Assembly (NCBI GenBank): GCA_905178155.1
Contig: CAJINV010000010.1
Coordinates: 2,534,466-2,598,465, forward strand
Source: Amoebophrya sp. A120
Taxonomy: Eukaryota > Sar > Dinophyceae > Syndiniales > Amoebophryaceae
Direction of reading: 5' to 3'
DNA length: 64,000 bases
The notes under the pieces were generated by a model. That model made no database searches. It was not told where the DNA came from and worked only from the letters and a program-made list of their open reading frames with translations. Shown piece by piece: positions 12,203 through 24,300 of the stretch (its first letter is position 1; the number at the start of each line of letters is the position of its first letter). The position numbers and the translations under genes are program-made.

Positions 12203-12801
12203 ATTCTTGGTCGCGTGCGTCCTCCAGTGGTTCATGTACATACAACTTTACGAGGAACCTATTGTGCAGTTGTTCGAGAAGATGAATGATTCTTCATTTG
12301 GCGCAACAAGCAAGACAAAAGAACTTGCAGATTTTTGTCTAGGAAGGCGCAGTAGCAGTTATGAGGTTGAGGCAAGGTATTATATATTGAAGCACCTACC
12401 TCGTCGAGGACCTGCTTCCTACACAAAAATTTCGACGCAAAAGTAGTATAAAAACCACTAGTATAATTCTTCAAGAATCCATCACCGCACGGAGTCAGTC
12501 TCTCTTTCTACTTGAAGCTGTGATAAAGCAAAGTCTTTTCATCTCGTTGGACTGGAGTCGAACTGGATGTGGGCAGCAGGGTCAACAGCACTTTGTTCAC
12601 TAGAATGTGAAAAGGAAAAAAGACTACAGTTGTGTCTTGTCAGCAAAGGACTTTCTTGTGTTCAACGATTGAACAAAAATCAAGTGTGTTCTTCAACAAG
12701 GGAGCCGAAGATCACCACTTAGCTGTTCAGGACCAGCACAGGAGCCTTCATTTCTTTTTGAGCGGCCGATATAGAAGTAGATCACAGAAGATGACACACG
12801 A
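12203..12801. other. Intergenic region
   Basis: 3' flank of the 374-aa membrane protein gene. I see no gene or repeat that I can support. Confidence 0.5.
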
Positions 12802-12830
12802 CCCTTTGGACCAGTAGAGGATCCCCTCTC
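12802..12830. repeat. 29-bp repeat module, copy 1
   Basis: Begins CCCTTTGGACCAGTAGAGGA and ends ATCCCCTCTC. The part AGAGGATCCCCTCT is nearly self-complementary. Identical cores recur at 13381 and 14467. Confidence 0.85.
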
Positions 12831-12873
12831 TTTAGCGCAGAGAGGTGATCCTCTTTTTCTCTCAAGCTTAATC

Positions 12874-12939
12874 TCTTTGACCAGTTGGTCTTTTTCTCTT
12901 GGCTTAGAAAGTCCAAGAGAAAAAGAACCTGGTCAAAGA
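12874..12939. repeat. Imperfect hairpin
   Basis: The left arm starts TCTTTGACCAG and the right arm ends GGTCAAAGA. The arms are about 28 nt with few mismatches around a short loop. Nearby, CCGGGGGCACATACTGC occurs twice (about 12960 and 13050), next to T-tracts. Confidence 0.7.
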
Positions 12940-13380
12940 CTCTAACTCTAACGTGGTAACCGGGGGCACATACTGCTTTAGAGACCTTTTTTTTTTTTTT
13001 TAAAGCCAAGAGGTAACCGGGACCTTTTTTTTTTTTTGTCTAACCGCTAACCGGGGGCACATACTGCCAAAACGCTGGCTCCGGTGCCCGGAACTCATCA
13101 TCGCACCCACACGCGCACACAGGCGGCGACGCTTGCGCACTACAGCCTCTAAAAAGGCACCAAACAGCCACACTGGGCGCCAAAGTACTAAAGACATCAC
13201 TCAACCCGATAGGCAGACCCACACTGGGGCTCATAACAGGAGCCAGACAGCACACATAGGCATGGGGCACCTCCTGAAAGGGATCTGCAGATGGCGTGGG
13301 CGATCAAGTCCACGAAAAAGAAAGCACCCGAAGGTGCTAACCTTTCCTGTGCAATAGATCACAGATGTGCAAGTAGATCA

Positions 13381-13414
13381 CCCTTTGGACCAGTAGAGGA
13401 TCCCCTCTCGACGT
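13381..13414. repeat. Repeat module, copy 2 (left flank of gene fragment)
   Basis: Same core as 12802, extended by GACGT. That extension is shared with copy 3, so copies 2 and 3 are the closest pair. Together they bracket the fragment at 13416-14432. Confidence 0.85.
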
Positions 13415-13435
13415 ACTCACCTCTGGTGCGGGCCC

Positions 13436-13681
13436 TATCAAATGCAAAAGTGTCTGGGTCTGGAAGGTTGGAACTTGTGATGCGCATTTCAAAACACAGA
13501 AAAATCTCTCATGCATAGGTAGCTAAAGCTGCCCACTTTCTGTCAGCAAAATAGGGGACTTGTCATGCGGATTCGGCATTGCGGAAGCTTGTCGAAATCT
13601 GTGATGCTAGAGCTTCCATGCCAGACCTTCTGTGTCATGCAAAAACAGCATGACTCAGACATTTTTGCATTTGAGAGGCCC
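13436..13681. mobile_element. Introner family A (in gene fragment)
   Basis: A left arm. The right arm has shortened to ACTCAGACATTTTTGCATTT. Perfect GGCCC repeat. Confidence 0.85.
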
Positions 13682-13759
13682 TTGCCCACGCCGATGTTTG
13701 AAAACATGAGAATCCCGCCCGAGGACGAGCACGTGCAATACTGTACAACCGACCCGGAG

Positions 13760-13974
13760 TATCACGAGAAAAAAGTGTTACAGTTACACATTGTGTTGCA
13801 GGCCAAGCAAGACAGACAAGCTCTGTCATGCCAGATATGCGTAGGAGCCTCGTTTCACAGGTGTTTTCCCGTAGGATATCTGCATTACAAGTCTTCTCTC
13901 TCATGCAGAGAAATTTGTGTTGCTGAATTCACTACAAATGTGTAACTGTAACACTTTTTTCGTGGGATACGGAG
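13760..13974. mobile_element. Introner family G, first of a tandem pair
   Basis: G arms (AAAAAAGTGTTACAGTTACA and TGTAACTGTAACACTTTTTT), CGGAG on both sides. The right CGGAG is also the left flank of the next G copy. Confidence 0.9.
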
Positions 13975-14193
13975 TACCACGAGAAAAAAGTGTTACAGTT
14001 ACACATCTGTTGGAGTTTGTGCATCACAAATTTATTTCTCTGTGTGGCAGAGAAAACTTGTAATGCGAAGATCATAAGGGGAAACAGGAAGGAAACGAGG
14101 CTCCCAAGCATTTCCTGCATCAGAAAGGTTGTCTCTGTTGCCGGTGTTGCAACACAATGTGTAACTGTAACGCTTTTTTCCTGTGATACGGAG
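13975..14193. mobile_element. Introner family G, second of a tandem pair
   Basis: G arms, CGGAG on both sides. It abuts the previous G copy with no exon between them. The two interiors differ clearly, so it is not a recent duplication. Confidence 0.9.
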
Positions 14194-14228
14194 GTGGTGC
14201 AGGAGGTGTTCAATCTCGGGAATTCCGA

Positions 14229-14432
14229 TATTGTGAGGAAAAATCTCCCCTGCCCATATCGAAAAGGAAATTTGGGATGCTGATTTGTGGCCACTAATCA
14301 GCTTTGTCTTGTTCGCTACAAGGCAAACGGCACCCATGTGCTGGCGCATTGTGCAATGAGTCTGTGGTGCGTTATTTTCGCATACGTCAGACTTGTTGCT
14401 CATGCGCAGCTGGTGCTAGCCGGATGCGTTTT
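14229..14432. mobile_element. 3'-truncated introner family B
   Basis: The left B arm follows TCCGA. The interior matches the B copy at 26217 (CTCATGC, then CAGCTGGT and GCCGGATGC). The right arm is missing: the sequence passes into the repeat module just downstream. Confidence 0.75.
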
Positions 14433-14466
14433 TTTCCAGTCGGCTTAGAATAAGTGTGACGCACGA

Positions 14467-14500
14467 CCCTTTGGACCAGTAGAGGATCCCCTCTCGACGT
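14467..14500. repeat. Repeat module, copy 3 (right flank of gene fragment)
   Basis: Same core plus GACGT as copy 2. Just downstream, CTGGTCCTGGGCACGT occurs twice and TCGACGTGCTG is repeated, so the module sits in a small repeat cluster reaching about 14580. Confidence 0.85.
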
Positions 14501-15352
14501 GCTGGTCCTGGGCACGTCGAGAACGACTCTTCTCGACGTGCTGACTTCGAGGTGATCGGCTGGTCCTGGGCACGTGATCTGAATGCGGACGCCGACGAAC
14601 CATCATCATCGACAATTTCGCTCTCTTCCTCTTCATCTGAAGTCGAAAATTCACCAAGATCAAGATAGGGGATCGTTGTTCTTACTTCGCGTTCTGCGCA
14701 AGAGCAGAATGTGCCACGGTGCTCCTGCGCAAGCGCAGGAGAGATAAACAGATCTAGATTTGCATACAACCTGATGGTCGTGCAACAGGTTCTTCGATGT
14801 TGACGACCTTTTTCTTTATACAGGTTCACCGTCTTACTCCTACAAGAGTGATAGGTACCTCCAAGATCCATCTCATGCTCGCGATTTTTGGTTCGAAAAG
14901 TTTTGTTTGCAGCTTTGGAACATCAACAATGAATTAATTACTGTGATAGTTGGTGGCCCTGGCCGCGCGACTAGTCTTCACACTTTTCCGCTTGTAGTTA
15001 TAGCGGTCTGGAGCAGATCTTACTAACTCAATTTTGATGACAGCTGGTGCGCATCAAGCACTGCAGCCGCAGCTTTTTTTTTGTCCTTTGCCTTTCAGAG
15101 TCACGATTATTTTCTTTTTTTGTGCAGGCGACCTAATTACCCCTTTTTTTGTGTTGACTCAAGCTACTTCTTACCACACCAGAACTAGGCACGGAGTAAG
15201 TAAGTAGTTTTGTCGTCTTCTGTCAACATCTCCTTGATGATTACAACGACGACCGTAGAAGTCGGGCCTAGAGTAGTCGTACTAGCGACAAGGACAACAG
15301 GTCATAATTCTTTATCCATTTCCAAGAAATTATAGACGATTAAAGAAGAAAG
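14501..15352. other. Intergenic region
   Basis: Repeat cluster up to about 14580, then AT-rich DNA leading to the nucleoporin start codon. I see no supportable gene. Confidence 0.5.
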
Positions 15353-18300
15353 ATGGAGGAAGGGTTCGACTTTTTGACTTCCTGGGCCGAGGAAGTCCAC
15401 GACCAGCAATGCAATGACCCGTCCACGCTGAAAAAGCCCTGGGACAGCAATCTCGTCCGCGTTTCCCACGAGTTTCACCGGTTTCCGCCAGATGTGTCCA
15501 TCGGCGGCATCTACAACAACGGATTCGCGACCAGTTCGCAGACGCACGGACAGCTGGCGAGCACGATTGCGAAAAACCACCGGTATGGGATTTTCGGGCA
15601 CACGAGGACGGCCTGGATGACGGACGACCACATCCTGTACTTGTGGAACTACGCCCGCATGACATCAAGTTCATCCTCCAGCTCCTCGTCTTCCAGTGCC
15701 ATAGTCCCCATGCTCCTGAACAACCACGCCCCGCCGGCGACGTCGTCAAATGGCGCTGCCTTGCCGAATGGAACAACCTCCCGACCGGGGGCTTTATTCG
15801 CGCCCAACGGCAGCGGCGCCCGTGGTGTCGTTGGGGGGCAGCCGCAAGAAATGTATGCGACGTCGGACCCGGTGCTGGGGACGGTGAACATCGTGCCGGC
15901 GGATTCCATCATTTTGTCCGTCGCGATGGTGCAGCCGAGAGAAAACGCCTTTGGGAACAGAATACACTTTCTGATCGTGGTGGTCACGCAGCAGAACGTG
16001 CATCTGTTGGGCGTTGTGATCAGGGACAGCAGGCTGCACACGGTCAACCTCCCGGGCTACAGCTGGTACTTGTGAAGGAGTTTGTTGTATTTCTTCTGCT
16101 GCAGTAGAACTACCACTACATAGAACTGCTAGGAGGTTCTTGATATTGCTATCAATTTTTCGTGCTTGTATAAAATCCACCTCTTGCAGCTCGTCAAGAA
16201 CGTCAGTCTTTTCGTTTTCCGCACAGCTGCTCGCTTGCCTGCGATTGATGCTCCGCTCGGAACGTGATCTGCAACATGCATGCGAAAACTTTATTATTTC
16301 ATGCTTCTGACTCTGAGTTCTGACTGTAGGAAAACGAAAATCAAAATGATAATGAAAATCTAAATCTAAAACCAAATCTCGCATGACAGTTCTACCAACG
16401 GGCACCCCTTTTCGGCGGTCCACAGTACCGAGGACGGGCGGATTTTGCTGTCCAGTCTGCGCTACATTTACGAGCTATCAAATGCAAAAATGTCTGGGTC
16501 TGGAAACTTGTAATGCTAAAAATGAATGATAGACGCACCGAAATACGCAGCTATGCATGACAAATTTCTTGGCTGCCATGTCTTACGGATTGCGCATAGA
16601 AAACTGCGTTTTTGCATGACAGGTAAGAGGGCTTTTTCGTGCCTATGCAACACAGATTCCCGAGTCATGCCAGACAGGCACGACAAACTTGCATTCTTCC
16701 AGACCCAGACATTTTTACATTTGATACGAGCTGGAGTACGACAACGTATCAAAAAGAAAAATCCCGCCTCCCCATATCGAAAAGGAGATTTGTGATGCTG
16801 ATTTGTGACCACAAGTCGACTTGTATTGCTAGAAGGCCAAAAGACGCAGCTGTTCCTTCGTTTGCATGCAATTTGTCATGCTGTTTCCCGTTTCCAGTTG
16901 CTTCCTGTCATGCTGAAGACGCAAAGCTTTCCCACGCCAGCCAGCACTAAAATTTGCATCTCTTCCCGTCTAGCATGACAACGCGATTTGTGATCACAAA
17001 TCATGCTAGACAAATCTTTCTTTGAGTATGGGGTGGAGGGATTTTTCCTTTCGATACAATGACGCCAACGTTTCAATGCAGAACTACTCTGCCACGGCCT
17101 CCTCCCTGCTGTCGTCTGCCGCGAGCTCCTATGAAATGCAAAAATGTCTGGGTCTGGAAGAATGCAACTTGTGATGCTGTATTTGGATTCCAAAAAAATC
17201 GGTATTGCGTGTTGAGTGGCAAACGGAATGCAATTTTTGCTACGCTGAGAAGGCATTTGTCATGCGGAATAGGCATCAAGAAGCCCTCAAAAAATCTGTA
17301 CTGCTAGGGTATGCATCACAGACATCATGGCTCATGCAAAACGTGCATGACAAGTGTCAGAATCTTCCAGAACCAGACATTTTTACAGTTGATAGCTCCT
17401 TGCTCGGTTCGGCGTTCGGGGGCTCAAGTTCGTTTTGCCGGCTAAACTGCATCACCGGTGGCGTTTTCAGCAACTTTCTGTTCAACCGGTCGAGCAAAGC
17501 GACGATAAAACAGTTTGCGGTCGCGCAAGCAAACTTCTTCGTCACAGTAGACGAGGACCAAGTGCTGACCGTCTACGGCTGCGGGAACGAGCAGGACGAC
17601 AGTAGTGCGACACCCAGCATGCCAGCAAATGGCGACAGGCCGATCTCCGCAGCGCAGTCACTGGCCGGCCAACAAACCACAAGCAGGACGAACCCGTGGT
17701 CTCGGAAGGAGCAGTGGACCTTGCTGGATCTGGAAAACCAGCTGCAACGGAAGATGCAGTTCCACGCGCTTCAATCGCGGGAGTTTATCCAGTTGCATGT
17801 GTCCAACAGCAGTTCGAGTAACGGAGTTCTACACATTTTCCTGCTCACCAGCGCCTACGAAAGGATACATCTGCGATACGTGACGCACGCATTTTTACAC
17901 GGATCATTCGGGTCCGCGTCCTCATTGGGTCTCGGCGGAGCCGGACCGTTGGCAGGCCGCGGATTGGAACTCTTGCAGTATTCAACGCTGAATCCACAAG
18001 CGTCCTTCCCGAGGGGGTATGACGGACCGCCAGGTATTTTTATATAAACACTTAATTTGAATTTATTTTTCACTTGTTTTTGTTTGATGATAATACAACA
18101 AAGACGCGGGTGACGGAAGATGTGGTCGTGGTCCGCAACATCGAACTAGAAATTATTCAAAAGTGCAAAAATAATCGTCGATGATATTACAGGCTTCGAT
18201 ATGCAATGTAAATTTCCCGTGCATGTACAAAATGCATGACAAATTTCACTAACTTGCAGTGTCCAGCAACCTGTCATGCTAGACTAGGACTGAAGACAAG

Positions 18301-21300
18301 TTTTCTCATGCAGAGACTGCATTTGTACGCGTACGGGAAATTTACTGTGGATATTCGACCGTGGCCTGGATCAAGCGACAATGAAGCGACAGCCCGGCCT
18401 GGGCGCCATGTCGGCGGTATCCCACAGAAAAAAGCGGGCAGGTCAGATTTGTAATGCAAAAATAAATACACAGGAAAATCAAAATCTGTCATGGGCGAGG
18501 CCATAGCATGCTGTTGAGGGCATGCAATACAATTTTTTTTATCTATTTATTTTTGCATTACAAATATGACCTGCCAGCTTTTTTCTGCGTGATAGGCGGG
18601 CAGAAGTCTCCCCGGCGTGTACCGGAACGGCATTTTATCCAGCACAATTAACTATGTCTGGCGTTCTGGGAGGGTGATGACTGATTTGTCATGCACCTTG
18701 TTTTGCTGGTAACCAGCTAAAAAAAATCATGTGGTTCTGAATGCACAGGATAGCATCACAGGTTCTTTTATGCAGGCCTCGAGAAATAAGCGCCAATTCT
18801 TTTGAATGAGAAATAGCTCGCTGTTCAGGTGACAGCTGCCCACGCAAGACTGACACAGTCAGCATGACAAGTTTTTGTATTCTTCCAGAAAAGTACCAGA
18901 CACGTGGTTCGCATTTCATACGTTTGGGCACTGTGCAACCAGGACGGCGAAGTCTGCGTACTGCATTTTGTGTTTTTTTATCATGCGAAGTCGGTTGAAG
19001 GTTTTTTCTTGTCATGCAGAAAGGATACCTAGACCACCTACATCGTATTCTGTAAATTGCATAGCCCTGGTTTTTTTTTGTCATGCGCCGATGTGTCGAA
19101 GTAGTAGTAGTGTTGATGCCAGTTAACGATTTTACGACTGTGTTCAACAGTAAATTGATATTTATTAGTTTTTTTACCTTCCCCCGGATCCTAATTCAAC
19201 AGTTCTCCGTTCGTGTGCAGACTGCCACCGCAATCGGGGAGCGCGAAGAGGAAATTGTAGGCAACCAGAAGTACAGTAACACCTACAACCTGTTGCAGCA
19301 AACCAGAGATTATAATGGCAGCACCACAAGCAGCACGGGCCAGTTGCCCCCGGGCACGCAGCAATTTTCCTCCCCCATCGGCGTCGAAACCGGCATAACC
19401 ATCGTAGAAGAAGGCGGGCTGGAGTTCCACAAAACGTGGGACGGGACCGAGATCCCCTTTATGAAGACCGAGCGAGAGGGCGATCTGGGCCTGTTCCGCC
19501 CCACCAGGACCTTCGCGCTGATGACGAACAAGGGAATATATGTACAGCTTTACTTAATACTGTATTCACTTGCTGGTAATTTTCATCTTTTTCATCATGC
19601 CGACTGTGTGTCTGAATCTGAAGTGCTGCATGTTTTATTTGTGCACATACATAGATACCACAGACCACGAGCGGAAATAGAATATACCAAACTGAAAATA
19701 CTCACTCCACAAGGTCCTTTCCCTGACGTATTCGCAACGCGAGGCTTCCCGGAACATACCGCCCCAGACTGCTCGCGAGTGTTGCCAGTGCTTGGCCAAC
19801 GGGGAGCAAACGAAGTGGCAGTGGCGCATGGACGACTTGGATTTCACGGAGGACGGACTTCTTGTGAACAACGGCAAATGGCTGGACGGGCTCGGTTTGT
19901 TCCTGTCCTCTTGCATCGGCGAGACCAACCTGTGGCGGCGGCAGATGGTTCAGTTGGTGGACCAAGACACGGGGTTTCCGCCCGCGAAGGTAAAAAACCA
20001 AATCATTTATTCCACCTCCGGGAGGACCAGTGGCTCCTCGTCGTCCTCAAGTAGTACGACTAGCCGACTAAAAATGAACCCCTTCGCGAGCCGAAACGCG
20101 TACTACCGCGTCGGGCTGTCGACGCACCAGGACCAAACGAAAGAGTTGATCACAAGGCTGACGTATGCATCGCAAATATGTCTGGGTCTGGAAGGATCCA
20201 AACTTGTCATGCTATCTTTGGATTCTCAAAGAATCTGTAGTGTATTGCTATGACCAGCAAGAGGAGCAGCCCAGATTGTGCAAAACGCGGAGAGGGCACT
20301 TGTCATGCGGAATAGGCACCATCCGGAAGCCTACTTCCAAAAATCTGTGATGCTAAGTCATGCACTATAGGCATCGTGCGTCTTGCAAAATATGCATGAC
20401 AATCTTCCAGACCCAGACATATTTGCAGTTGATATGACGCACGCGCTCCAGTTCGCCAAACAGGGGATCGTGCGGTGCATATCGTGAGGAAAAATCCCCC
20501 CTCCCCATATCGAAACAAAGTTTCTGATGCTGGATTTGCGTACACAAATCAGATTTGTCTTGCAGAAAGTGCTTGGCTGCATTTTCTGAGCCTGTTTGGG
20601 TATGCAGAAGCCTAGCAATTGCGCATGGCAAACAGGTTCGCAGTAGTCGAAAGCGCATGACAGACTTGCTCTGGAATGCGTAAAATGGCTACTATGACCC
20701 TATAAATATGCAAGACAAAGACGATTTGTGACCACAAATCAGCATCACAAATTTCCGTTTTGATATGGCGAGGGTGGATTTTTCATTTTGATAGTGCAGG
20801 CAGGCCGTGACCAGCGGGATGGCAGTGGACCAAGGCACTGGCAGTATAGAAGTAGACCAGGCGAGCGCGAACGGCACGGGTTCGGATATGAACTGCAAAA
20901 GTATCGTACTGGTATGAATTGCAATACAAGAAATCATCTCAGCATTACAAATTAAATTTGTAATGCGGATTTACCTTAACAGCCTAGATTTGTAATGCAT
21001 GACTGCAGTTAGTACGAGTCCGATACTTTTGCACTGCATATCGGACGTTCCGATGCAGCGGGAGCGGGATTTCTCGGTCGATCCCCTGGATGAGGAATTG
21101 ATGTTCCAAGAACATGTGTTCATGCAGAGCTCTATCACACAGAAAAAAACTGGCAGGTCATATTTGTAATGCGAAAATAAATAGACAAAGAAAAACTGTA
21201 TTGCATATCCTAAATAGCATGCTATGAGGCCGCCCATGACAGATTTTTCTGTGTATTTATTTTTGCATTACAGACATGCCCTGCCAGCTTCTTTCTGTGG

Positions 21301-24300
21301 GATAAACTCCGACTACAATCCGATAACCCCACCGGGGGTGGATCCGATGACCACCTACGCGACCACGCTGGACGCGCCGACCATCAAGGCGGAAATCGGA
21401 TACGATGGGCAGTACCAGTACAATTGCGTGAACGAATATGCAAGAAAAATAAAACTGTGTAAGTGTAAGTTTGTGAAGCGGAAAATGCAAAACCGTTTAC
21501 ACTTGTCATGCCGGAAGTGCGTCATAGCCACACTTCGTGCGTGTTTTTACGTACTAGCTGCGCATGACAGGTTTTTTATGTTAAATGCGATCTACGAATT
21601 ATTGGTGATGGTACTTACTCATCCTACACAGTCACACTTACACAGTTTTTTTCTTGGATAAAGAAAACAGCAGTTTCAACCGGCGAAAGGAGAAAACTGC
21701 GTTCCGCAACAGCTACTACAGCTCGAAGCTGAAACTGCAGTACTTCTTTCACACACAGTATGGATGTGTCAGGATCGAAATCGACAAAATCGAAAAATTT
21801 GTGATGCGTAAAGTGTAGGGCGCTGAAGGCCTGTATTGCGGAGCAGGCACATGAGACCGATCGTAAGCCTGGCTAGGGGTATGCAACGTGCTGCCAGAGT
21901 AGCATGACAGGAGCAGTCTTCTTTGCCTGAACCGCATGACAAACTGGATTTAGGTACCGCCAAAATTTGTCATGCGACACTTGAAAACTGGGCTCCAACT
22001 GCTAATCGATTTTATGCATCACAAATTTTTCGATTTTGTCGATTTCGATCCTGACATTCCCATACGCAGAACTACCGAAGGGTGCAGTCTGTCCTGGTAA
22101 CTGCGGACCGGACTCTCGAACTGCTTCGTTTTTTCAGCTACGTCAACGAGCACCCGACCTTGCTGAATTGTCTGGACAATGTTCTTATCAAATGTAAAAA
22201 TGTCTGGGTCTGGAAGAATGCAACTTGTGATGCTAACTTTGGATTCTAAAATTTTTTGTATTGCATGACCAGCAAGAGGTGCCTAGTTTGTGCTACGCGG
22301 GGAGGGCATTTGTCATGCGGGATAGGCATCAGGAAGGCCTCTAGAAATATGTGATGCTAGATCATGCATTACAGACATCAAGAGTCATGCAAAATATGCA
22401 TGGCAAACCTGGCAACCTTCCAGACCCAGACATTTTTACATTTGATAGTTCTGAGCAATGAGAACGTCCGGAATTTTCACCGAAGTAAAAATCCTGGCGC
22501 GATGAATTCTTCCTCCATGGTGGAGGCGGGCAGAACCGTGGCAAGCAAGAAAGCAACGCGTTTCTATTATTGCGAGGAAAAATCCCCCCTCCCCATATCA
22601 AAACGGAAATCTGTGATGCAGATTTGTGGCCACGAATCAGCTTTGTGATGCTAGAAGGCAAAAGATGCGGACTGTAGTGCTGTCTAGCGTGGAAAAGCCT
22701 TGCAGCTCCAGGATGACAGGAGGCAGCTGGAAGTGGGAAACAGCATGACAGACCACCTGCAATTTAGGCCGCAGCTTCGTCTCTTGGCCTTCTAGCAATA
22801 CAAGTCGATTTGTGTACTCAAATACAGCATCACAAATTCGCGCATCTTCCGTTTTCGATATGGGGAGGGGGGATTTTTCCTTTTGATATCTATCCCTCGG
22901 CGTCGTCCTCGTCTTCGTCATCCTCTGATTACAATGGCGAGAACAATAAATCCCGGTTCCAGCAGCTGTTCGAGTTTCTGACCTCGAAGAACCGGAAGCC
23001 CCACTACCAGTTGGAAGTGGATTTTGTCCTGGAGAATTTGGTACTCGACCCGCAACCCGTGCTGATCTGGATGAGCTACATCATCGTCTACTACCCGCGA
23101 CAGTGCGCCGACCTGGCGAAACAAGTCCCGAAACTGTTCTCCATGGTGGACTGGCAGTCGCCGGGTGTGAGCGAAGCCTGGGCGGCTAGTCGCAAGGTGC
23201 CGTTGCCTGGTGCCGGTGGTGGGAGCAGCCCCGCCAACGGAATGGAAGTGGACTCAAGTACACATACATAGATACAAGAGTTCTTTGTTTCGTGTTTTAT
23301 TCATCTCTGGTGGCGGGTGCTTGTTGAGGCGGTTCTTGTATGTAGGGTCTAGTGCCTCTACTGGTCGACGTGCCAGTTGTATAATCATAGCAGGTCTTTC
23401 TACTTCATCATGAGTTGTGAAGATCATTCTGTTTGTTCCATGGCAGGAGCGGTCCTCCTCCTCCTCCCCCGAGGAGCCTGTTTGCATATTACCAACCTCA
23501 TACTAGTACTTTTCGCACACGACAGGTCCTATTAACAACACGAGCAGGAGAACGACCGATTTTGCCCACCGACATCAAGCAGGCAGAACGTCCGCACAGC
23601 AACAGTTGCTGGACTCCAACCAGGTATCGAATGCAAATATCCCTGGATCATGTCCGGAAGGCTGCAAGGTTTGTCATGCTAGCCTGGCATGACTCTGAGC
23701 GCTGTATTGCGTAGGGCCATCGATGAAACAGCCTTTCATCCCGTCTGGCATGCAAAAACGCAGAAGTTTCTCATGCACAATAGGCAGCACAGAAGCACGA
23801 AAAATCTTGTCATGCTTGGCGGTGCATTACAGTGCACTTATTCTCGACTGCCTTGCATTACAAGTTCTTTCCAGACATCATCCAGGGGTATTTGCAATGC
23901 ATACCAGGTTTTAGTAGCCAATTCCGCGGAGGAGAAAGAGGCAGAGTGGCTGGAGCAGGTGGAAATCGAGGGGCTTTGTCTATGCACTGGGAATACGTCT
24001 ACTTGGTCTGGAAACTTGCAAGAGTTCTTGTCATGCTGGTCTGGCATGACTCGGAACTCTGTATTGCGTGGCCGCGAAGACGAGCCACCCTTGCCTGTCA
24101 TGCAAAAACGCAGTTTCTCATGCGGAGTACGCAAGAACCCAGAGCCACGGAAAAACTTGTCATGCTGGGCAGCGCATTATCAGGGTGCTCATTCTTCCCT
24201 TCCTTGCATCACAAGTTCCAGAGGACCCAGACATATTTGCAATGCATAGTGTCGGTGGATCCACAATATCGACGTGGTGCACTGTTTATCCTGTGCAAAA

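Larger units (their letters stand above)
13416..14432 (+). pseudogene. Captured gene fragment with four introners
   Basis: Removing the introners leaves an open frame of about 50 codons across 13416-13435, 13682-13759 and 14194-14228, with segments MFENMRIPPEDEHVQYC and VVQEVFNLGNSD. There is no start or stop. A stop codon in the left repeat module closes the frame on that side, and on the other side the last introner is cut off where the right module begins. It is therefore a piece of a formerly intron-bearing gene, not an intact gene. The parent gene is not in this window and I do not recognise it. Confidence 0.5.

Noticed and set aside
14416-14871. 151-aa minus-strand ORF with an acidic DEEEESEIVDDD stretch
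   Set aside because: It runs through the repeat module and into the truncated introner, so the ORF is most likely chance.
18653-18918. Alternative junction for the diverged A introner giving a YVW segment
   Set aside because: It needs a boundary that breaks the 5-bp rule. The boundary at 18636-18925 has matching flanks CATTT/CGTTT and also keeps the frame.
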